Origin: CAYYHA01 sp964471535
Lineage (GTDB): Bacteria; Myxococcota; Myxococcia; SLRQ01
DNA: 9,206 bases
Assembly: GCA_964471535.1 (NCBI GenBank)
Contig: CAYYHA010000171.1
Coordinates: 1-9,206 of the forward strand
Reading direction: 5' to 3'
Made by a program: the position numbers and the translations under genes. Positions 1 to 7,194 of this stretch are shown piece by piece (position 1 is the stretch's first letter; the number at the start of each line of letters is the position of its first letter). The notes below the pieces were generated by a model. That model did no database searches and had not been told where the DNA came from. It saw nothing but the letters and a program-made list of their open reading frames with translations.

Positions 1-119
1 TCGACGACTCCTTTGACGCAGGGTGGGACCGTCTCGATAGCGGAAAGCGGCCTCGCATCCAAGGATCCGCGCAGGCGCCCCCCGCGCGGCACGCTGGCCC
101 CGCGTATGGGACGCACGCG

Positions 120-164
120 CCCGAAAGAGGAGAGGGCGCGCTCCACCGCTCGGAGCGCGCCCTC
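120..164 (-). terminator. Rho-independent terminator after the Cys-rich lipoprotein gene
   Basis: A perfect 13-bp inverted repeat (132-144 with 152-164) encloses a 7-base loop. Read on the minus strand, the stem GAGGGCGCGCTCC is followed by a pyrimidine stretch (TCCTCTTTCGG) that is moderately T-rich. It begins 64 bases after the TAA stop of the Cys-rich gene. The stem is almost pure GC and should be very stable. On the plus strand the bases after the stem are not T-rich, so the terminator points to minus-strand transcription. The T tract is imperfect, which is common in GC-rich genomes. Bases 1-119 beyond it show no gene or site I can support. Confidence 0.8.
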
Positions 165-228
165 GCCGATCTGCCGATACTCGAGCGACCGGCATCCGCA
201 GTGCGTGCCGATGCTCAGTCGATGCCGC

Positions 229-2937
229 TTACTGGATGGTGGTAGCGGCGACGTCCGTGTTGGTGTCGCCCTCGCCGTCGGTTGCCTGCACGGTGTACCG
301 CACCTCGTCGGCGTTCGCGTCGAGGTCCTGAGCAGCAACCGTGTCGGTGCAGGTCACCTGGCCGGTGCCCGCCGCATCCCGAGTGTCCGAGGTGTATCCC
401 GTGGAGGCATCGCAGACCGTCCAAGCGGCCCCCACGGCGGTGTCGGCGGCAACGTCCCACTGCACGGCGGTGATGGTCAGATCACCGGGGGCGCTCGTCA
501 CATCGCCCTGAACGGTCACCGTGCCACCCGCGGCCCGGGTGATCGCTCCGGTGACGGTGGCACTGACGCCCGGCTGCACCACGAGCAGCGCCACGGCCTC
601 GGTGTTCGCGAGCGCACCGGTGGCGGTGAGCCGCAGGCAGACGTTTTCGGCGCTTGCCGAGCGGTCCAGGTCATAGGTGCCGTTGGCGGTGCCCGGGAAG
701 GCGGCCTCGTCCGTCCAATCGGCAGCGGCCACGTCGGCGCAGCTTCCACTGGCGGGCACGGCAGCGGTCGCCAGCGCCGTGCTGTCCGCATTGGAGGTGG
801 CCCAGTTCAGGGTCACCGTCCCCACGGGAGCCGAAGCCTGGCCCCCCAGGAGATCGACCTGGCCCGCGGTCCAGGTGTCAATCGTGGGATCGGGGACACA
901 GGCACGACTGCCGTTGTCGCAGGTCGATCCGCTCGGGCAGCCCGCGACGGTGCAATCGAAGTCGCAGTAGTTGGCCGTGGTATCGCAGACGCCGGAGCGG
1001 CCGCAGTCGTCGGTGGCGTTCGTGCAACCGAGGACACAGCGGTCGAAGCTGCCGCGGTCGCCCGCCGCGCAGGTGCCGTGGATACAGGCGCTGTCATCGC
1101 CAGCACAAGCGGCCTCGCACTGACCGGTGGGGCCGTTGCAGAAGCGGGGCTGGACTTCGCACCACCCGTTCTTCGAGGACATTGCCGCAGGGATGCAGGC
1201 CCCATCGCAGTCGAGATCGTCGTCGCAGGGCAGGCGGCAGGTGCTGTGCATGTTGCCCTGGGAATCCACGGCCACGTTCTCGGCGAACTCCCAGCCGGTA
1301 CGGCACCAGGTTGCCGCTTCCGTGACCCCGTTGAGCGGCGTGACGCAGGTGTTGGTGTTCTGGTCGCAGATCTGCTGCCGCTTCAGCTGACCGGACGTGG
1401 CCTCCGGGCAGTCGTCGTCGGTCTCGCAGTAGCCGCAGTCGGCGTCGGTGGTGCAGCCACCAAAGCAGATCGCATCGGCTCCGCCGTACAGGCAGAGATT
1501 GATGCTGTCCCCGGAGAGGAATTGGAGGCGCGTGCACCGGCCCCCGAAGGCCGCCGTACAGTCAGCGTCGCTGGTGCACGCCTCGTAGCAGACGGCATTG
1601 GTCCCTCCGAGATCAGTGCAGCCGCTGGTCCCGCAGTTCGCGCTGTCGCAGGTGGTGCCCTTCACGTCGTAGTTGACGCAGACGTTGATGGTGGGGCCCC
1701 CGTTGAAGGGGGTCGACGCGGTGCAGAACTGACCCGGGCCGCAGTCCGCGTCCGCGGTGCACCCGTCGTAGCAGATGACCGCACCGGCGCCGGCGAAGTC
1801 GGCGCTCTCGGTGTACGGGGCCACGCAGTCGGCGGCGCTGACGGCCAGATACATCTGATCCGCCGCCGAGTCGATCTGGGGCTGCTGCTGGCAGGTCAGG
1901 TCGCCCGTGCACGCATTGGGGTCGGTAAGGTCGCAGTTCTCGAAGCAGGCGGAGAGGTTGTTGCCCAGGCCGAGACAGGTGAATCCGTCGTCACAGTGGG
2001 CGGTCAGGTAGTTGCACTGAATCTGCTGGCACAGCGCGAGGCCACCGCCGTACTCGACGCAGCTGCTGCCCGGTTCACACTGCGACGAATCGGTACAGGT
2101 CCCACCGTTCGGCACGCAGTTTCCGGAGCTGGGATCGCAGGTCCCATCGTCGAAGAGCGGCCAGCACACCGGGAAATCCTCTGTGGCGCCGTTCGAGAAG
2201 ATCGGCACGAGGTCGGTCACACACTGGAAGCCCGGCGCACAGTCCTCCTGGAAGGAATCGTCGCACACGTCGAAGCACAGACCTCGGCCGTCGGGCAGGA
2301 GGTTCTCGACGCACCGGGCGCCCGTTGGGCAGTCCAGGTCATCCTGGCACCGCTTGGTGCAGAAGTTCTGGATGCGGGTGAAGGGAGAGCACTCCCCCGT
2401 GTCGCAGTCGTTGGCCGATTCACAGGGGGCACCGATCTCACCATCGGCCGGCGGCCGCTGCTCGCAGGCGCCCGTCTGCTCGTTGCAGCTCAGGAAGTCG
2501 GCGTCCGGGCACCCCTCGTACTGGCGCAGGCAGTTGGGCTCGCAGACCGGGGGATCGACCCGCGCATTGCAAGTGAAGCCTTCGTCGCAGCCGTTGTTGG
2601 GGCCGTCGCCGCAGGACTTCGGCACGCAGGCGTTCTGCCCCGCCTTGCAGGCATCCTCGTCGCACACCGTTGCCGGATCGGTGCAGGTATTCGCGGTGCA
2701 GCAGGTGCCCGTGCACTGTCCGGTTGCAGGATCGCAGGTCTGCGCCCCGGGACACATCACACCGGCGCACTTGTCGGTGGGCTCGACGCATTGCCCGTCG
2801 GCGTTGCACACCTTCCCATCGGTGCAATCGTCGTCGGTCTTGCAGGTGTTCGTGGACGCGGGCGGACAGCCGGTGAGCACCAGCGTGAGCCCGAGGGCCA
2901 GGAATGCGACCTTCAGGCCGCCAAGGACGATCTTCAT
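229..2937 (-). CDS. Large cysteine-rich lipoprotein with C-terminal beta-sandwich-like region
   Basis: The protein has 902 residues. A lipoprotein signal peptide (K2, hydrophobic 10-22) ends in the lipobox L21-T-G-C24, so the mature protein should be lipid-anchored in the envelope, possibly facing outward. Residues 24 to about 680 carry close to 90 cysteines in irregular repeats; about ten units follow C-x-x-D-x-D-C-x(3-8)-C, for example CTADADCGPGQFC and CTTDADCGYC. Such units resemble the Dickkopf-N-like Cys-rich segments often annotated in myxobacterial secreted proteins; that family name is inference. Residues 683-902 are Thr/Val/Ala-rich and look like two Ig- or PKD-like beta domains, each with one cysteine pair (C733/C767 and C842/C863). 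The ATG at 2937 is chosen over an in-frame GTG at 2970 because it gives a proper signal peptide and has GGGAGG at ideal spacing. It is the last gene of the cluster. The role is unknown; binding, adhesion or protease partnering are possible. Confidence 0.9.
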   Translation of the reverse strand: MKIVLGGLKVAFLALGLTLVLTGCPPASTNTCKTDDDCTDGKVCNADGQCVEPTDKCAGVMCPGAQTCDPATGQCTGTCCTANTCTDPATVCDEDACKAGQNACVPKSCGDGPNNGCDEGFTCNARVDPPVCEPNCLRQYEGCPDADFLSCNEQTGACEQRPPADGEIGAPCESANDCDTGECSPFTRIQNFCTKRCQDDLDCPTGARCVENLLPDGRGLCFDVCDDSFQEDCAPGFQCVTDLVPIFSNGATEDFPVCWPLFDDGTCDPSSGNCVPNGGTCTDSSQCEPGSSCVEYGGGLALCQQIQCNYLTAHCDDGFTCLGLGNNLSACFENCDLTDPNACTGDLTCQQQPQIDSAADQMYLAVSAADCVAPYTESADFAGAGAVICYDGCTADADCGPGQFCTASTPFNGGPTINVCVNYDVKGTTCDSANCGTSGCTDLGGTNAVCYEACTSDADCTAAFGGRCTRLQFLSGDSINLCLYGGADAICFGGCTTDADCGYCETDDDCPEATSGQLKRQQICDQNTNTCVTPLNGVTEAATWCRTGWEFAENVAVDSQGNMHSTCRLPCDDDLDCDGACIPAAMSSKNGWCEVQPRFCNGPTGQCEAACAGDDSACIHGTCAAGDRGSFDRCVLGCTNATDDCGRSGVCDTTANYCDFDCTVAGCPSGSTCDNGSRACVPDPTIDTWTAGQVDLLGGQASAPVGTVTLNWATSNADSTALATAAVPASGSCADVAAADWTDEAAFPGTANGTYDLDRSASAENVCLRLTATGALANTEAVALLVVQPGVSATVTGAITRAAGGTVTVQGDVTSAPGDLTITAVQWDVAADTAVGAAWTVCDASTGYTSDTRDAAGTGQVTCTDTVAAQDLDANADEVRYTVQATDGEGDTNTDVAATTIQ

Positions 2938-2943
2938 GGGTTC

Positions 2944-2949
2944 CCTCCC
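2944..2949 (-). promoter_or_regulatory. Ribosome binding site of the Cys-rich lipoprotein gene
   Basis: GGGAGG on the minus strand lies 6 bases before the ATG at 2937. It lies downstream of the alternative GTG at 2970 and so fixes the start at the ATG, which also begins the lipoprotein signal peptide. Confidence 0.8.
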
Positions 2950-2962
2950 AGAAATTGGAGAT

Positions 2963-2996
2963 AGCGTCACGAGCCGCGTGCGGCCCGAGCGTCACG
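2963..2996 (-). promoter_or_regulatory. Candidate operator: 9-bp direct repeats flanking a palindrome
   Basis: On the plus strand AGCGTCACG occurs at 2963-2971 and again at 2988-2996, a spacing of 25 bases. The palindrome GCCGC-GT-GCGGC (2973-2984) sits between the copies. The array lies 26 bases upstream of the Cys-rich lipoprotein start, just above its ribosome binding site. It could be a protein-binding site for an internal promoter or an RNA structure in the leader. The repeat is seen directly; the function is inferred. I see no convincing -35/-10 pair nearby. Confidence 0.35.
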
Positions 2997-3052
2997 GGGC
3001 GCACGCTGTTACCACGCCTCGGCAGGAAGCGCCAAGGTGAAGGGGCCACAAG

Positions 3053-3090
3053 GTGGCGGCGAGCGGCCCGCACAGGAGCGCGGCCGCCAC
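3053..3090 (-). terminator. Hairpin after the metalloprotease stop; possible partial terminator or processing site
   Basis: An 8-bp inverted repeat GTGGCGGC/GCCGCCAC (3053-3060 and 3083-3090) encloses a 22-base GC-rich loop. It begins 11 bases after the TAG stop of the metalloprotease gene on the minus strand. The following sequence (CTTGTGGCCCCTTC) has only short T runs, so full intrinsic termination is doubtful. It could attenuate read-through into the Cys-rich gene or protect the upstream message's 3' end. Confidence 0.35.
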
Positions 3091-3101
3091 GAGTGCCTCG
3101 C

Positions 3102-6100
3102 CTACTGTGTCGGGTAGCCGAGAGCGCTGAGGAAATCGAGTGCCTGCCGCAGGACGGACTCCTCGGTTTCCATGCGGCCCTCTTCGCGCTTGAGGAGCCA
3201 GGTGTAGCACTCCATGTCGCGCTGCGCCTGCGGGTCGCTGCTCCGAAGCCCCAGGATCTTGTAGCAGATCTGATTCTCGGGCAGGTCACTGAAGCCCACC
3301 GGCGGCGTCCCATTGTAGCTGCGAAGCTGCTCGACCCGCTGCTTGTACTGGTTGGCCTTCTCAAGGATGGGCTTGAAGAGCGACCGATTCCCCTGCGTCT
3401 CGGGCACCACGTAGAGCATTCCGCGGTCCTCGGACATGTAGGAGGTCACCGTGGGGTCGTTCTGGATGACCTCCGACTCCCGCGCCGACGGCTTGCCGTA
3501 CGCATAGAGCTGCGCGTAGGCAGGGAAATTCGCATCGAAGAAGACGGGGAAGTCGAGGAGCGCATAGAGCAGCGAGTAGAGGCGGATGTAGATCGACCCA
3601 CCGGCATCGAGGACCTCGCCGTTGTAGGTGGGTGGCGTGTCGTAGCCACGCACCGCCTCCAATCCCCGGAACTCCTCGGTCGGTGTACCCAGGAAGTCGC
3701 CCCGCCACAGATCGCGGTACTCGATCTGCGTAACCACCCCCTGGTCGTCCACCGCGCGAATGACGGGCGCATAGGACCTGAAGTCCTCCGAGATGAGGCC
3801 GCGGAAGAGAGAGAGCATCTCGTCCTGGAAGCCATCGTAGTAATTGAGGGGGAAGGTCTCGTCGTTCGCCGCCGGCTGACCCCAGTCGCGGGTCGTCAGC
3901 GCCTCGAGGGCGGCGCGCTTGTCGTAGAAGATGCCCATCCGCTGAGGCCGCCACAGGGCACCGAGCTCACCGTCCTCGTAGGCCGTGTACAGGTACTTGC
4001 CGATCCCGGGGCCGACGTAGATATCCGCCCACCCCTGCTCGAGCTCGCTGTAGGGACCGTCGTACTGCGTATCGTTTGGATCCCACTTGATGTACGAGCC
4101 GATGCTGGGGGTGGCGAGCACCTTGGCAAAGAAGTTCATCGACATGCGGCTCGCGAGGAAGCTGTCGAGCATGCCGCCGGGGCCGATGTTCTCCACGAAG
4201 TCAGGCCGGTAGTAGTAGCTGTAGAGCAGCGCCTGGTAGATCTTGCCCAGGCGGTGGAAGCGGCTGAAGAGGCCCCGGTAGTAGAAGAACGGGCCGAAGC
4301 TGGCGCGATACCGGCGGAAGTTGGTGAAGATGTAGTTGCGCTCATACTGCTCGATCGTCTTCTGCACGATTTCCTGCGCCGAGCGTCCCTCGTCCCACAC
4401 GCTGCAGAACGGCTTGTCACCGCGGCGGCTGTCGGAGCAGGTCCGGTACTCGGGATACTCGAGCACGCCTCCCTGCTCGAGGATGTGCAGCTCTGTGTAG
4501 ATGTCGGTGCACACCCCGAGGTCCTCGGGGCTGCCATCGGTGAGGGTCCTGCCGCGTCCCAGATTGGCACGGCAGCGTTGGGGCGCGACCGGATGATCCG
4601 AGTAGGGGCACTCGCTCGTCGCGTTGCAGCGCTGGCCGCCGGGATAGTACTCGATATCGACGCGGTTGAGCTTCTTGAGCTTGAACTTCTCCCAACCCCC
4701 CGCGGCGGCCACCTCGTCGGGATCGAAGTCGGACTCGTTGTCCGAGTAGACCTCGAGCCGGTTCCCGTAGCCGAACTTCAGAGCCGCCCGCTCGTAGCGT
4801 CCGACGCCGGCGATCTCCGCCGAGATGATGGAGGTGCCGTTGTAGTCCATGATCGCGGCGGTGTTCCACAGATCCATGCCCGCCGCCTCCTGCTCGCGCC
4901 GACGCTCGAGCCAGGCGTTGTCATAGGCCTGGTACTCCTCCGCGGAGATCACGCCATCTCCATCGGTGTCCCAGTCGGAGACGATCTTGTTGGTGTCGGG
5001 ATCGATCGTCCCCAGCTTCACGTCGGGATACTGGTCCAGAATCTCGAAGTACTCGGGGTGGTAGTTCTCTTCGTCGAAGGAGCCCTCGAAGTTGTGGTAC
5101 AGACCCACGGTGTGGCCGACCTCGTGCGCCTCGATGCCAATGAAGAGGCGGCGCAGGAGCCAGTCGACGACCTCCCGCTTGGTGGCGTTTGCGCCAAGGG
5201 CCTCCTCCGCACGGCGGATTGCCGATTCCACGTCGAGGTCCTGCCACATGATGTCGCCGCGCAGCATATTGCGCTCGGCGAAGAAATGATCGTGGCGCTT
5301 GGCCTGCTGCCAGATGCTGTTCGGACGTACCGGCGAGATGATGTCCATCACATCGTCGGTGAGCGGCGTATCGGGGGGCAGCCCCACGACCCGCAGGTAC
5401 TCCTGCGGTATCAGCATCCGCTCGGCATCGGTACCCACGATCTTCTGGCGCCGCATCATGTCGGGCACATAGCTCTGCTTCAGTTCCTCGAGCTTCGAAC
5501 GCAGCTCGAGCTGCCGGAAGTCGAGCTTTGCCGGATTGGTGAAGTCCAGATCGCCGCGCCTTCCATCCTGCACCGTCTTGGTGAGCGCATCGAGGCTGAC
5601 CACCGGCGTCCGGGGCGGCAGGATGTTTCCACTCAGGTTCTCGAAGTAGGCGCGTACGTTCTCACCGGTCATGATCTCGAGCTCGGTGAAGTTCCCCTTC
5701 ACCAGGTCGTAGTAGTCACCGATGAGGCCGCTGTAGCTGCGCAGCGCTGCGCCATAGAAGTTCGCCGTCGCGGCGATGATCTCACCCGTCTCGGGATCCA
5801 TGAACGACGGCCCATAGCCGAGCGGCTCGGCGGAGTGCCGCGTGTCGTGGTTGTACATGAAGCTGTAGCGTAGGTCGCCGAGCTGTTGGCAAGCCCGGTC
5901 GCCGTTGGGCCCGCAGGTGTACTCGATGGGCTTTGCGATGAAGACCTCCGCAGTCTTCGCCTGGGGATGGCCCACGGCTTTCAAGACCCCTCGGAACGCC
6001 TCGTTCCACTGCCGAGCCACCTCCTGATAGTTCTCTTCACGGATGTAGTCGACACACGCGATCCCGGCCTTTTCGCACGCCGCTTTGCTCACCTGCCGCT

Positions 6101-7154
6101 CGGGCGGGATGTAGTAATAGACGATCGGCTTGATCTCCCGCTGGTTGAAGGGAATCTCGGTGCCGTCCTCGTTCCGGGTCTTCTTCCAGATGTTCCACCG
6201 GCCGATGTTGTAGACCTTGAAGTCGGTCAGGCCGCGCTCGGGATCGTAGACGTCGCGCTCGGCGCGCCAGAACTTGAACTTCTCCCAGGTCTTGTCCGGG
6301 TAGTAACGCGGCGTGTAGGTCTGCGGCGGCACCTTCATGAACGAGAGGCGCTCGGTGACCTGGATCCCGCCGTCGATGGGCCACACCGGGTAGGGCCAGC
6401 AGCTGATGTCGACGCCGGTGAACGCCTTGTAGGTGCTGTAGTGGACGAACTCCCGGTTCACGACGTCGATGTAGTCGATGTCCGAGCCGTCCTCGCCGGT
6501 GAGATTCTCGATGGCGTCCCAGCCGTAGTGCTCCTGCCAGGAACCGTCGTCCATGCGCGTCGCCACGTAGAACTGCTCGGGGTCGTCGTCACGGGTTGGG
6601 TAGTAGCTGACGGGATCCTGGATGATGTCGCCGGACCACTTGCACAGGTCCTTGAACATGAAGTCGAAGGCCTGCAGGTAGTTCTTCGACCAGTCGACGC
6701 GCACCCACTCGCGCTCCCACCAGGGCCGCTCCCGGGCCTCGTACTTCACCGGCATGCGCTCGCCGGTGACGGGGTTGTACTGGTACCAGACGTCGAGGTG
6801 CTCCACCCGATACGCTGCCACCGGCTCACCGATGAAGTCGTCCTGCCCCTCTGCGAGCTCGCTGTGGACGACCATCTCGTGCACCTTGTAGGCGTAGAGG
6901 TAGTCCTCCTCGAGGACCCAGCGGATCTTCCACAGCTCCGACGCTTCGCCGGGGAAGGTGAAGCCCGCCTCCCAGGGCACATCGATGACGGTGGTCGCCA
7001 TGTACCAGACGTCCTTCGACCGACCGGCGCCATCGATCCCCAGGGCCGCCTTGCGGATCTTGCCAGGCTGGGTGGTATCGCGCTCCGGCTGGTAGGTGGT
7101 GCAGCCGGCCAGCACCAGGCCGGCGAGAAGGGGCACGAGATACAAACGCTTCAT
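3102..7154 (-). CDS. Giant lipoprotein zinc metalloprotease, metzincin type (DUF4953/EcxA-like)
   Basis: The protein has 1350 residues. The signal peptide (K2, R3, hydrophobic 4-16) ends in lipobox L15-A-G-C18, so it should be membrane-anchored. The zinc site is HEVGHTVGLYH (H677, E678, H681, H687) and the Met-turn is IMDY (M769), together the metzincin signature. An earlier GPSFMDPETGEI block (about 448-459) matches the GPS-DP-TGEI block seen before the catalytic motif in large bacterial 'zinc-dependent metalloproteases' (DUF5117/DUF4953, EcxA-like), which supports that family from memory. A canonical EF-hand loop (D729, D731, D733, E740) lies between zinc motif and Met-turn. A six-cysteine segment (C843, C849, C861, C882, C906, C917) follows the catalytic core. 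The ATG at 7154 is preferred over the adjacent in-frame TTG at 7157 because GGAGG is 6 bases upstream of the ATG. It lies 40 bases after the barrel gene. All catalytic residues are intact; the substrate is unknown. Confidence 0.92.
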   Translation of the reverse strand: MKRLYLVPLLAGLVLAGCTTYQPERDTTQPGKIRKAALGIDGAGRSKDVWYMATTVIDVPWEAGFTFPGEASELWKIRWVLEEDYLYAYKVHEMVVHSELAEGQDDFIGEPVAAYRVEHLDVWYQYNPVTGERMPVKYEARERPWWEREWVRVDWSKNYLQAFDFMFKDLCKWSGDIIQDPVSYYPTRDDDPEQFYVATRMDDGSWQEHYGWDAIENLTGEDGSDIDYIDVVNREFVHYSTYKAFTGVDISCWPYPVWPIDGGIQVTERLSFMKVPPQTYTPRYYPDKTWEKFKFWRAERDVYDPERGLTDFKVYNIGRWNIWKKTRNEDGTEIPFNQREIKPIVYYYIPPERQVSKAACEKAGIACVDYIREENYQEVARQWNEAFRGVLKAVGHPQAKTAEVFIAKPIEYTCGPNGDRACQQLGDLRYSFMYNHDTRHSAEPLGYGPSFMDPETGEIIAATANFYGAALRSYSGLIGDYYDLVKGNFTELEIMTGENVRAYFENLSGNILPPRTPVVSLDALTKTVQDGRRGDLDFTNPAKLDFRQLELRSKLEELKQSYVPDMMRRQKIVGTDAERMLIPQEYLRVVGLPPDTPLTDDVMDIISPVRPNSIWQQAKRHDHFFAERNMLRGDIMWQDLDVESAIRRAEEALGANATKREVVDWLLRRLFIGIEAHEVGHTVGLYHNFEGSFDEENYHPEYFEILDQYPDVKLGTIDPDTNKIVSDWDTDGDGVISAEEYQAYDNAWLERRREQEAAGMDLWNTAAIMDYNGTSIISAEIAGVGRYERAALKFGYGNRLEVYSDNESDFDPDEVAAAGGWEKFKLKKLNRVDIEYYPGGQRCNATSECPYSDHPVAPQRCRANLGRGRTLTDGSPEDLGVCTDIYTELHILEQGGVLEYPEYRTCSDSRRGDKPFCSVWDEGRSAQEIVQKTIEQYERNYIFTNFRRYRASFGPFFYYRGLFSRFHRLGKIYQALLYSYYYRPDFVENIGPGGMLDSFLASRMSMNFFAKVLATPSIGSYIKWDPNDTQYDGPYSELEQGWADIYVGPGIGKYLYTAYEDGELGALWRPQRMGIFYDKRAALEALTTRDWGQPAANDETFPLNYYDGFQDEMLSLFRGLISEDFRSYAPVIRAVDDQGVVTQIEYRDLWRGDFLGTPTEEFRGLEAVRGYDTPPTYNGEVLDAGGSIYIRLYSLLYALLDFPVFFDANFPAYAQLYAYGKPSARESEVIQNDPTVTSYMSEDRGMLYVVPETQGNRSLFKPILEKANQYKQRVEQLRSYNGTPPVGFSDLPENQICYKILGLRSSDPQAQRDMECYTWLLKREEGRMETEESVLRQALDFLSALGYPTQ

Positions 7155-7160
7155 CAATTT

Positions 7161-7177
7161 CCTCCGGCAGAGCCGAG
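7161..7177 (-). promoter_or_regulatory. Metalloprotease ribosome binding site inside a small hairpin
   Basis: The Shine-Dalgarno GGAGG (7161-7165) lies 6 bases before the ATG at 7154 and decides that start. On the minus strand CTCGGC (7172-7177) can pair with GCC and GAG (7162-7168) around a 3-base loop with one bulged G, covering most of the Shine-Dalgarno. The ribosome finishing the barrel gene would pass close by, so translation of the protease could be coupled to it. The pairing is short, so the regulatory effect is only a possibility. Confidence 0.5.
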
Positions 7178-7194
7178 TTTGCGGTTGGAAGCAG

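Noticed and set aside
1..119. Possible start of another gene or an RNA at the left edge
   Set aside because: No ribosome binding site with start, no tRNA-like fold and no recognisable protein similarity were seen in these bases.
13..2964. Plus-strand open frame of 983 codons antisense to the Cys-rich lipoprotein gene
   Set aside because: It has no ribosome binding site, signal or recognisable domain, and its composition is the Ala/Gly/Val/Arg mirror of GC-rich minus-strand codons. The minus-strand gene has a lipobox, ribosome binding site and ordered cysteine repeats.
3004..3035. Possible sigma-70 or sigma-54 promoter ahead of the Cys-rich gene (TTGGCG then TAACAG)
   Set aside because: The -10 matches only three of six bases, and as a -24/-12 element the GG to GC spacing is two bases short.
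2904..5873. Plus-strand open frame of 989 codons antisense to the metalloprotease and part of the gap
   Set aside because: It runs across a gene boundary of the opposite strand, is Val/Leu/Arg/Glu-rich without domains, and opposes a gene with intact catalytic motifs. It is explained by codon bias.
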